From Pyronema omphalodes (lineage: Eukaryota; Ascomycota; Pezizomycetes; Pezizales; Pyronemataceae), in assembly GCA_024516155.1 (NCBI GenBank), contig JAJJXM010000015.1:496001-560000 (forward strand): 64,000 nucleotides of DNA, written 5' to 3'. Position numbers and translations under genes: made by a program. The number at the start of each line of letters is the position of its first letter. Positions within the stretch are counted from its first letter, which is position 1. Shown here piece by piece: positions 1-9,305 of this stretch. Below the pieces are notes generated by a model. That model saw only the letters and a program-made list of their open reading frames with translations, was not told the DNA's origin and searched no databases.

Positions 1-289
1 TCAATAATTCTCCATCGAAAGAAAGACTGTCTGGCTCCAAATCCGAGGCATCGATATAGATACAGCAATCAAGTTATCAAAAATTATGATACACAAACTA
101 TAGGCCAAGAAGATACAAATAAAATAGACGGATACTGATCCACGTTTTGAAGGAGCAAAGAAACTGGTGAGTACAAGGAGGTATAAGAAATATCGCCGTT
201 CAAAAGTGCAGCTGGAAAATGATACAGAGGTGATAATGATGAAATGAACATGTTTGGATAGGTGTTAACATGATTCCAGAGTATAGGGT
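1..289. repeat. Dispersed repeat, left part (interrupted copy)
   Basis: This stretch matches, in inverted orientation, the segment at about 22690-22980. Shared landmarks include the block around the cat-tttgga-taggtgttaac region and the gatacacaaactatagg region. The match runs to the window edge, so its outer end is unknown. The repeat resumes at 1361 after the inserted element at 290-1360 and continues to about 1415. No coding capacity is visible. Confidence 0.75.
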
Positions 290-1360
290 ACGGCAACGCA
301 TCTGTACATGGAGGGACAAAAAAACTTTGCATTCTTAATTTGCATTTACACTTTTCACTTTTCATCTGTTGCAACGCAGCAGTGCAACAGAGGAAGAGTG
401 CCCACCTACCAAAATAAATTATCGCCACAACGACGCAGCCACACCGCTGACTAAAACACTGACAGATGCGCATCACAAAATCGCAAGTGCGTACCGCTGC
501 TGCACTGCGCAGAGATGCGGTTTTGCTTCAACACTTGAAGAGACAGCGTGATACTCTACTTGGGCATTGATAGATGGATGAAATGTTGAATTTACGTGTT
601 ATGTGTTATTTTACAATGTTATCCCGTATCTCTATATCTCAGATTTGTCTTTTCTCCGCGTCATGCACCAGAGTTTTCTCCACCATGGTCTCTACTACCA
701 AGATTGCCACCGCAGAGTGGATACAGGTAAGCAATTCTCCCGCTATGGAGGATGACCCGGAAGGAAGAAGAATAGGTTGGGAAACACTGATTAAATCTGA
801 GAACGAGCATGAAGCAGTTCTGATCGAACAAGACGTATAATGCTGTATAAAAACAAACACTAAAGACAGATGCATAATTAAGTACCTAGATAGCCGAAGG
901 ACAGCAAAAGCGAGAAATGAGTATTGAACCAGAAAAGCCGAATAGAGGAAGTGAGAGGAAGAAGAGAAAAGGATGAGACGAAAACTGAAGAGAGGCGAGT
1001 GGAGAAGTCTGAAAAGAAGAGGAAAAAGGCTAGGGCGAAGTGAGAGAGGCGGAGAGAAGGGGAGCGGAGATGAGTAAAACGGAGCAGAGAAGAGAGGAGC
1101 GGTGAGAAGAGAGGAGCGGTGAGACGAGGAGCGGTGAAGACGGAAGTAGAGCGGTGAGGAGAGAAGGGGAGAGAAAAGAAGAGCAGAGGAGAGCTGGGGA
1201 GAGCAGAGGATAGCTGGGGAGAGCAGGGTTAGGGTAACCCTAATCAGCAGTGTGGCTGTGTCGTTGCGTTGCAACAGATGAAACCCGAAAAATGGAAATT
1301 GCAAATGCAAATTAAAAATGCAAGGATTTTTTGTCCCTCCATGTACAGATGCGTTGCCAT
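290..1360. mobile_element. Non-autonomous TIR element, 1,071 bp
   Basis: The two ends are long imperfect terminal inverted repeats. The left end reads inward as ACGGCAACGCATCTGTACAT; the right end reads inward as ATGGCAACGCATCTGTACAT. The similarity runs through roughly the first 100 bp, and a further block (cacagccacac) matches after a gap. The flanks are tatagggt (282-289) and aatagggt (1361-1368), an imperfect 8-bp target duplication. The related repeat at 22.7 kb carries one uninterrupted tatagggt at this point. The interior holds only short ORFs and a purine-rich tract (about 900-1230, repeats of gaggagcggtgagaa type), so no transposase is present. The 8-bp duplication suggests hAT; long TIRs would also suit a MULE, which makes 9-bp duplications. 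The superfamily is left open. Confidence 0.72.
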
Positions 1361-1415
1361 AATAGGGTTGTGATGTTGTTTTGTGAAAACTTTGTTTGGG
1401 GCATTCATTTATATA
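1361..1415. repeat. Dispersed repeat, right part (interrupted copy)
   Basis: This is the continuation of the repeat at 1-289 after the inserted element. The segment tgtgatgttgttttgtg and the following actttgtttg match the reverse complement of 22640-22695. Similarity ends near 1415. Confidence 0.7.
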
Positions 1416-1428
1416 TGTTTTCCTGAGC

Positions 1429-1463
1429 CGTCTCCATTTTCCGTTTACTATGATTTTTGATAA

Positions 1464-1499
<36 letters not shown>

Positions 1500-1715
1500 A
1501 AATTAAGGATGAAAAAAAAATATATATCTCAAATTACGAATTTACAATAGAATATCTTTTTTTCCAAATTACAAATCAAATCAGATCAGATGAGATTAAT
1601 ATTCCAAGTTTCCAAGTTTCCAAGTTTCCCAAGTTATCCGCAGTTAAGGCTTGTATCAAGCATCAAGCTTCAGATTGTTTTTTTTTTCTTTCTCGATCAA
1701 TGAAAATTTTCCCGG
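1429..1715 (+). repeat. Dispersed repeat, copy 1 of an inverted pair
   Basis: This matches the reverse complement of about 7885-8205. Shared blocks in order are ctccatttt-ccg, tactatgattttt, a gata microsatellite, the stretch gatgaaaaaaaaatatatat, acaatagaatatc, and atcaagcttcagattgttt. The copies differ by many substitutions and small indels. No ORF explains it, and I see no clear terminal repeats or target duplication. Confidence 0.7.
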
Positions 1716-2328
1716 TATCTCATGTTTCATGATTTCAAAATGATAAATGATAAATGATAAATCTCCATCTTTCCAAATTTCCACTATTGCAGATCCACTC
1801 CCGTGTCTTCAACGCCCTCCCCCTCCCCCCCCCACCCCCCCACCCTCCCACTCCATCCCTCCTACACACACTAGACATCTTTCAAGCTTCTTCATAAAAT
1901 ACAGTATCATATCCCAATATCCTAATATTCCATCATCCCAATATACCATCATCTTAACTTCTTTCCTAATTTCCATATCATAATCTGGGTATCAATTCCA
2001 TTCCATTAATTCCAAGCGCGTGCATCTATCACGCCTGTTACCTATACCATCCCATCCCATACGTTGCATAAAGAAAAAATGACAAAACTCCGGTTTGAAG
2101 AAAAAAAAAAAAACAAGAAAAGGGTGGGGAAAGAAAAGAAAGAAAAGCGCCCTACGCCCTGCTGGTATGTCGACTGCGCAAACAAATCATCTGTCATCGT
2201 CTCCCGTTATCCTAATATCCACGGTATTTATGGTGCAAGGTGTCCAGGTGTCCAGGTATCCAGGTATCCAGGTGTCTAGGTGTCCGGATGTCCGGATTTC
2301 CAAGCCCTTCCGTGGTTAAAGTCATTGC
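1716..2328. other. Gene-free interval with simple repeats
   Basis: This interval holds a C-rich tract at about 1820-1850 and a degenerate 8-9-bp minisatellite (ggtgtccag type) at about 2238-2300. It lies downstream of the HSV2 stop codon, so it includes the HSV2 3' flank. I see no gene in it. Confidence 0.6.
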
Positions 2329-3576
2329 TCAATCGTTATCCAAATACCTCCTCCAACCCTCCCGCACAACTTCCTCTCCATTCCCATTCATGGCTTCAAC
2401 TAGCACAAACTTCTCCCATCTTGCCTCTCCTAGCCCATCTTTTCCTCCTCCGACGGAAACAATCACCACAGTATCCTCTGAAACCCACCCAATATTCGCT
2501 ACTCCTCCTCCCTCAAATTCCGCATGACATGCTGACCATTCACTGGAGAAATATTTTGGTAACAACGGCAGCCTTCCTAATAAGCTCCATCGTTTATTTT
2601 CTCCATTGACATGGTGCTGGTCTTGTGGGTTACTAAACCTGGGCGAAGAGTGAGGACGAGTCGGGAGTTCGAAAATATGCAATGTGTGCTTATCGGAGGT
2701 GACTGCGAGCTTCTGGGAGTTGGGGGAGATGGCTAGCGAGTATACAACTGCTTTATCCATACCCCGACGGAACTCGGTGATTAGGCTGCAGGTGTCGGTG
2801 GAATATAGACGGATGATAGTTCCCTTCTCCGAGGCGGTAGCGATTAGGTCACCCTGAGGGGAGATACACAGGGCGGCGAGTGGAGAAGTATGAGCTGGGA
2901 TGATTGAAATATTTCCACTGGCCAAATCGCAAAGTTGCACATGACCTGGGGTTCTTCCTGGAAAAACTAAAGTTCTAGCAGAAATAGCCACGAGGCCAAG
3001 AGGATTATCATAAGTCTCGAAAACATGCTGACGAGTAGGAGGTGACGAGAATTGGTACACATGCACATGACCGATAAGGACCACGATAATGCGTGTACGG
3101 GTTAATCGAACTTGTCGAACTGCGGAATGGAATTCCAATGAAATGACGGCTTTTTTCTTTGCGTCGTCCCAGATTATTACTTTATTCTGTGCGTATTTCG
3201 GATCCCGACCTCCGCCGACGAGTGCGAGAAAGTTGGCGCGGCCGAGCATGGCGGCTACGGCTATTCCACCGCCAAGTTCTGCATAAGGGGGTCAGTATTT
3301 CTTTTGTACGCGCACAGGTATATTTGGGGGGAGTAGAAAATTTGGATGCGTACCTCGAGTTACTTGTAGCTCGCACGGGTCAGAGCTGTAGACTAGATCG
3401 CGGGGTGAGCTTAACTGAGCTTATCCCTGAACAGGATTAATAGCGCCATGACTGACAGGTAACTTACTGTGGAAACCGTTGTCGACACCGACGGAGAAGC
3501 AAGTGCTGTCCTGGTTGAAGTTGGCACATAAGGCTATCCGTCGGTCCGCGGTCGCAAGTTGTGGACGAGTATTCAT
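2329..3576 (-). CDS. HSV2: Hsv2-like PROPPIN (WIPI/Atg18 family WD40 protein)
   Basis: A seven-bladed beta-propeller that binds PI3P/PI(3,5)P2 on autophagic or endosomal membranes (family knowledge). The model has three exons: 3576-3468, 3392-3354 and 3278-2329, giving 365 aa. The first exon carries the family N-terminus with the FNQDSTCFSVGVDNGF segment; exon 2 gives IYSSDPCELQVTR and joins in frame to ELGGGIAVAAML. The phosphoinositide-binding motif FRRG lies near residues 219-222, followed by SLAISPNSQKLAVTSDKHT, a typical blade-5/6 junction. VGGGRDPKY and VIIWDD are typical of the Hsv2/WDR45 branch rather than Atg18. Donors GTAAGT and GTACGC and the acceptor GCAG are ordinary. It is divergent from the dynein light intermediate chain gene. 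Hsv2 is the likely ortholog group; separation from Atg21 rests on these motifs only. Confidence 0.9.
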
Positions 3577-4479
3577 GGTGAATATTGGAGGCCCCCGAGG
3601 CCGTTAAGCGGAGGTATAGTGCAGAGGATGAGGTGTTGTTATTGTTGTTGCTGGAGAAGACAGAGGTAGAACTGGGTAGCAGTATATGTTTAAATTAAAC
3701 GGTGGTACTAATGTATGTGTGTGCGTGGGAGTACGTTCACGAGGTTTGTTGGTTGTCGTGTGTTGCGATGATGTCGAGTGAAAGAGCGAGTGTTGAGGGG
3801 TTACCAGCTGATAGGTTCCCACAGAGCAGCAGGCGAGCTGTCTCCGAACTCTATCTTATCGTCTAATCGAATCCCACGATCTTATCTGATGGTGATAAGC
3901 CTAGGGTAGCACGTTGGTACACTAGTCAGTTTCTCTAGTATGTAACCGACGTGTACTATGATGTTGTTGTAAGTTGGGTTCGCTCAGGATTCGGTCTCGA
4001 TAGGGTGTTTTCGCCTGGGTGTTTATGCAGTGACGGTTCATGATGAGCGTGCTGTTTTATGCACTTCGGCCATCAAGTCATCGAGAATTGCAGCAAAAAA
4101 GTATGGGGAAAAACTGCAGTTTGGCCTCTCCATCCCGAGTGCGGCTTCCCTCTGTCATCCTCCTGCATCCCTTGCAGCTCCTCCTACTCCTGGTTGCTCT
4201 TTGAGTGGTGGTCAAAGGGAGCGTGCCGCTGCAGCTCCAAGGCTGGCGTTGTCCGAAAGTGTTTGAGCTCCGCTCGAAAGTCAACGTCGTAGTCTCTATC
4301 AACGAAACCCACCATTACCATCCACCATCCAACACCATCGAAAAGTCAGCCTATCAGTCTGTCGATAACTCGATCAATCCATTACCAACACTCCTTCCGA
4401 GCACCTTTGTTCAGATACTCCGTCACCTGTCGTTGAACCAAATTACCACCGCGAACCCTTCCCCCACAGTCCCCCCGAA
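3577..4479. promoter_or_regulatory. Shared upstream interval of HSV2 and DLIC
   Basis: This is a 0.9-kb region between two divergently transcribed genes, so it must hold both promoters and 5' UTRs. The part near 4270-4479 is pyrimidine-rich with cca-type repeats, as is common in fungal 5' UTRs. I see no TATA box or other site that I could name with confidence. Confidence 0.5.
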
Positions 4480-6376
4480 ATGTCGGGATTCGATCATCCT
4501 CCGCGGCCGGGCTCCGCAATGTCGGACGCGTCTTCTACCGCGACTGAAAAGGCCGAAAACAGCTGGTTGGATATGCTCTCCAAGGTGACGCTATCTAGAA
4601 GGCTGCCGCACAAGTCCATCTTGGTTTTAGGTACACACGTCCTTCGGAGGACCACCGATGGTACAAAAGTGGACTGACAAATTGCTTCCATTTGCTATGT
4701 GTAGGCGGAACCTCGGAGGGCCAGAAGGAATTCGTAGAGTCTTTAGGAGCTGGTGGACACAAGAAAGGATCTAAAGCTGCTCCAATCGCAAATGCCTTTG
4801 CTTTGGGATATACCTACCAAGATGTATTGGACGCGGACCACGAAGGTGAATATTTGCTCCGCTTTGAATATCAATACCCCTCACTAACTTGAAACCCCAC
4901 AGATGTACTCGCCCGTCTGGGAATATACTTGATCAAAGAACCGAGTCCCGCATTCATCCCGCTTCTCCGCCCCCTTTTCACCCCCGCTACGCTTCCGGAA
5001 ACCATGGTCGTGATATTGCTGGACTGGTCGCGTCCTTGGGAATGGGTTAGACAGATGAGGACATGGGTGCGGTTGCTGCGGGGTATCTTTCACACCTTAG
5101 ATGAGGACTGTCGCCTTGCGTTGGATGAGGTCATGCACGCTTGGCAAAGCAGACGGAGCACGCATGTCAGTGACGGCGGAGGTGCGCCTGGAACTACTAC
5201 TTTGCCGGATGTTGTTCTTCCCCTCGGCCAGGGAGAGTTCGACGAACCTATAGGATTACCTCTTTGCGTTGTCTGTCAGAATGTGAGTTCCGGATCTCCT
5301 TCAAATGCCCTTTAAAGCTCCACATAAGCTCCCTGAAAACTGAACCATAGCAACTGCTAATGCTCCCCAGGCTGATAAAATCGAGCTCTTGGAAAAAGAG
5401 CGCGGCTGGAAAGAAGAAGAATTCGATTTCGTCCTACAATTTCTCCGTACCATTCTCCTCAAGCACGGCGCCTCACTAATTTACACTACCCCCTCATCCC
5501 CTAGTTCCTTGCAGCCTCTAATTCATAACATGCTTTCCATCGCCTCTCCTCTCCGTTCTCAGACCTTAAAACATAATGTCATCGACCGCGACAAGGTACT
5601 CGTCCCTCCTCATTGGGACAGCTGGGGCAAGATTCGTGTCTTAAGAGAAGGATTTGACGTCGAGGGAATCAACCTTGGGTGGTCCGCCGATATAGCTCCT
5701 TCTACGGAAGCAGAGGGTGACGAAGCCGGCGATCTAGAAGGTAATGGAGAAGGCGGTGGTGCGACAGAGGTTTATGAAGATGTCATCAAAGATACGGGTA
5801 GACAAAATGATCAGATGGCACTTTTGAAGGGAAGAACAATGGAGGTTTTGCCGGTTGATACACAAGAGTTTTTGGCTTCACAGCTGGAGACTTTGGAGCA
5901 AAAGGCACAGGAGGATAGAGGTGTTAAGGGAAAGAAGGGAATGGCTGGAGTGGAGGAACAGGATGGTGCATTACAGGAACAGGTTGGACCGGTGCAGTTT
6001 AATGTCGGTGGTATCCAGGTGGATGCGGAGAATATGTTGGAGAGTTTGAAGGTATGTTTTATCTCCCTGGGCTCGGTTGAAGATTGGGCTCTATCTAGGC
6101 TTTTCTGGGGTTTTCTGGGCTTTGTTGGACTGCATTGGATTCCCCTTAGATTTAATATCCGAGGGGAGTCGCGGGCTTTGAAAGCTGTCCGAGCTCTGGA
6201 AATTTGAGAATCAAAGCTAACTTCAAAAACAGCAACGGGAAGCATCAAGAGCAGCCGGAGACGGAATGCCAGGCGGCACTCCCCCACCTCCTGTGGATGG
6301 CAAATCACAGAACGAGGTGTTGTCAGCATTCTTTAATTCACTCATGAAGAAGAAAGGAACTGGAAAACCTACATAA
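4480..6376 (+). CDS. Cytoplasmic dynein 1 light intermediate chain
   Basis: Non-catalytic dynein subunit that links the heavy chain to cargo adaptors. The model has five exons: 4480-4630, 4705-4845, 4903-5282, 5371-6051 and 6233-6376, giving 498 aa. The N-terminal half is the Ras-like fold: SILVLGGTSEGQKEFVESL covers the P-loop position, but the Lys of a GKS/T motif is absent, as is usual in fungal family members. FALGYTYQDVLDADHE, VVILLDWSRPWEWVRQ and GIPLCVVCQNADKIELLE-like segments follow. The C-terminal half is acidic and low-complexity, ending with PGGTPPPPVDGKSQNEVL and the short helix LSAFFNSLMKK, which resembles the conserved adaptor-binding helix 1 of light intermediate chains. The start is the first ATG in frame after a pyrimidine-rich leader. 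Confidence 0.92.
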
Positions 6377-7884
6377 ATTCATAATCTCCTAGACACAGTT
6401 ATAGTATAAGTATAAGTATAGTAACTATGAAATTTGTGTGCCAGAGTAACTGGTGGATGTTGCTTGGAGAACAAAAAAAAAGAACTTGAGGATTGGAAAT
6501 ATGCATATATGCAGATATGCATACCAGTTAATTTACGCTATTCAACGTCGTCTTGTATCTCCTTCTTCTTCTTCTTCTTCTTTTGCTTCTTCGATAATGT
6601 TCATTTACGCTTTTACTTGCTTGCTTGCTTCCTTCAGTTGTGCCCGCTGTAATGTCTTTTAGATACCCTTATTTGTTCTTGTTTGGTTTTTTTTTTTTTT
6701 TTCGAAAGCTTGTTTATTTGGGAATTTTTGATGTTTGGGTGGGCGGAGGGCGGAGGGTGGGTGGGGGGAGGGGCGGGGTGGAGAGAGGGAGAGAGGGGTG
6801 GGAGGGATGGGGTGGATGGGGTGGAGACAGGGAGAGAGAGGGGGGTTCAAACCCTGGGTGCAGCAGGGTGCTTTTACTGTATAATTTCTTTTTTCTTTTT
6901 CAAAAATTAGATTGATAATTTATGGGTTGGACCGTTGGACCTTTAAAGCCTCTCTCTTTCTCTCTGGTTTATATGTTGACTTGGAAAATGATTTCTTGGT
7001 CTCATGACCGGGGGCAGATGGGGGGCAAGGGGTGGGGGGTGGGGGGTTATGGAAAAGTCTTACAAATGTGTCTTTATTCTCAATTTCTTATCAGTGATGA
7101 TGGTGTTTGGATGTTTGGGTGTCTGGTGTTGGGTGTCTGCTGTTGGGTGTATTATGATTATGGATAGTTGGGAAATAGTTGGGAAATTGGTCCATCCACT
7201 CTATGTAACTACTCTTTCCGCTTCAGCTTGCTGCTTACCTAACCCAGCATCAGGAATATGATATACCGCAACTAGAAAATTTATTGCATTTTGTATTACT
7301 ATCGTATCTGGTATTACTTTGATACTTTAAGTTACTTTACTAACTACCATCTACCATTCACCATTCCCAAATCGGCTACCTACATACATATATCCCCAGG
7401 AAGTGAATCTAGATAAATCATAGTATAGACATTGGACTATGTGGATATTCGATGTATAGGACCTTATGTGGGTTGTTAATCATTGGTAATTTGGTACATT
7501 ATGGAGATCATACATGTATGTTTCTAAGGTAGATATTGAAAGTGGAACTGGATGCGGAAGTTGGAACTAGAACTTTGACCTTTAAGTAGCCAGAACTAAA
7601 ACTCACCCATCCCTCGCTTTCTGACTAGTAACATGAAGTCAAGAATCAAGATTACCTTTGCCACTCTGTTCTCTTCATGTGTTTTCTTCATCTGTTTTCT
7701 TCATCTGTTTTCTTCATCTGTTTTCTTCATCTGTTTTCTTCATCTGTAAATCCTGAATCTTAACTCGTGAATCGTGAATCGTGAAGAAAAATAGATTCTG
7801 CACCTCAAGATGCATTCAAGATGGATGTGGTTTATGCTTGTAAGTTGTGTGACTCAAATGATGGTGGAGGCTAGAGCTTTCAGT
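6377..7884. other. Gene-free low-complexity interval
   Basis: This is the downstream flank of the dynein gene. It contains a ttc-triplet tract (about 6563-6590), a G-rich gagaggg/gtgg tract (about 6735-6845), a second G-rich tract near 7011-7048, and a 13-bp minisatellite of unit ttttcttcatctg repeated about five times (7680-7747). I see no convincing gene. Confidence 0.6.
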
Positions 7885-7912
7885 CGCTGGAATGTGAGAT
7901 TTTCACTAATTG

Positions 7913-7946
<34 letters not shown>

Positions 7947-8205
7947 AGACAAACAATCTGAAGCTTGATGCTTGATACCCAACTGCACGAACTAGGAAAC
8001 TTGGAAACTTGAAATATTACTCTGATCTGATCTAGCCTGTAATTTGGAAAAAAAAAAAGATATTCTATTGTAAATTTGTAATCTGAGATATATATTTTTT
8101 TTTCATCCATGATTTTTATCTAGAAAGTGTATCTATCTGTCTATCGAAAGTCATAGTAAAATCATAGTAAAATCGGAAATTGAGATTGAAATGGAGAATA
8201 TAGTC
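7885..8205 (-). repeat. Dispersed repeat, copy 2 of an inverted pair
   Basis: This is the inverted partner of 1429-1715. It contains a long poly-A run (about 7912-7944), which is shorter and interrupted in the other copy. The two copies flank the HSV2/DLIC pair at about 6.2 kb separation. Confidence 0.7.
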
Positions 8206-8356
8206 TGTAGTAAATATCTTTTCTTCGGTGGTGGGGAGGGGGGGGGGGGGGGGGGAGGCGGAGAGAGAGGGGATTTATATCAGCACTGAAAAATAAAAAT
8301 CCCACCGGGAGAATTAATAACAATTACGATGTGACGTTGAAACAGTTGAGACAGTT
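8206..8356. other. Poly-G tract and flank of LINE insertion site
   Basis: A G-rich run at about 8231-8260 lies in AT-rich DNA. The original target sequence for the two LINE insertions begins at 8357. I see no gene. Confidence 0.5.
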
Positions 8357-8371
8357 AAAACAAAGTACACA
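8357..8371. repeat. LINE target-site duplication, copy 1
   Basis: The sequence aaaacaaagtacaca at 8357-8371 recurs at 8920-8934, and its core aacaaagtacaca recurs at 14990-15002. The first two copies bracket the truncated LINE. Confidence 0.85.
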
Positions 8372-8919
8372 TTTTTGATTTGATTTGATTTTAATCATAC
8401 ACCGTTCGAGGCCTTTAAGGCCTATGCGGGAAACTAAATCCGTTTTTCCTGTCCTCGTGGCCGAGACCACCTAAAGAGGCTCCCCGATCTCCTGCACCCC
8501 GTGACGTCCCCTGAAAAAGATAAGTAAAGAAAGAAACAAACGTAAAAAGAAGCAAAAAAAAATCCCTAACCCCAGCCGAAGCCTGTACAGCCCCCAGTAT
8601 CGCTTACGAATTCCCCCTTGACCAAAAAGAAAAAAGAAAAAAGCATCAGCATCAAAAAGGAAAAGTAATGAAAAATTTACAATTCGCCCTCCAAACACCT
8701 GGTCCACCCACCCGTGCCTATACGTATCTTCTGCCTATCTCCGTTGCAGATAAAAATTCCAAGATCGCTTTCGTGAGTCGATCGTCCCTAAACAAATCCA
8801 CCACTTTAAGCCTTCCTCTCGGCCTCCCCCTTCGTCTCCTGATCCTCTCCACCTCCTCTTTGAGTGTTTTGAATTCATTACGCCAGCAGGGGCATTCTCC
8901 GAAGAGATGGCCTCTGGTC
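8372..8919 (-). mobile_element. 5'-truncated LINE copy (same family)
   Basis: This is about 550 bp of the 3' end of the LINE found complete next door. It carries the last about 66 codons of ORF2 (stop near 8718), the 3' UTR with the ggcctttaaggcctatgcgg block, and a short A/T-rich tail (tttgatttgatttgatttt on the plus strand). Similarity to the full-length copy breaks at 8918/8919 just before the ORF2 segment TRGHLFGEC, so it is a typical 5' truncation. It is flanked by a 15-bp duplication, aaaacaaagtacaca. Confidence 0.9.
8718..8919 (-). pseudogene. ORF2 C-terminal fragment of truncated LINE
   Basis: The frame reads TRGHLFGEC, then KTLKEEVERI, FRDDRLTKAILEFLSA and TEIGRRY before the stop. 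The full-length element has closely similar residues (FRDDRLTKAILEYLAATQ). It lacks endonuclease, reverse transcriptase and RNase H, so it is a dead fragment. The last Cys of the C-terminal zinc knuckle is retained. Confidence 0.85.
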
Positions 8920-8935
8920 AAAACAAAGTACACAA
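8920..8935. repeat. LINE target-site duplication, shared middle copy
   Basis: The sequence aaaacaaagtacacaa serves both as the right duplication of the truncated copy and as the left duplication of the full-length copy (aacaaagtacacaa, 8922-8935, repeated at 14990-15003). Confidence 0.85.
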
Positions 8936-9305
8936 TTTTTACATTTTACATTTTAATCATACACCGTTCGAGGCCTCTAAGGCCTATGCGGGAAACTATG
9001 GCACTATCCTAATCCTGTCCTCGAGGCCGAAACCTCCTAATGAGGCCCCCTAATCTCCTTATCCCCAAAAAACGTCCCCGCGCAAAGAAAAACAAAAACT
9101 TTAACTTCCCTCACCCCCTAAAGCCAATCTCATAAGGAAAAAACAGAGAAAGAAAAGGAACAAACGTCTTCCAAAAGAAAAGAAAAAAAAAACAAAATTT
9201 GCCCATGCGTGTCCTCCTTTAAGTGAAAAAAAAACAAAGGAAAAGGTACAGAAACACAAAAGAAACCCAAAAAACACTTGCGTACTTTTTCCCTCTCTTG
9301 CGCTG

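Noticed and set aside
639..1310. 223-codon minus-strand ORF in the TIR element
   Set aside because: It is translation of a purine-rich simple tract (Ser/Leu/Pro-rich), without any transposase motif.
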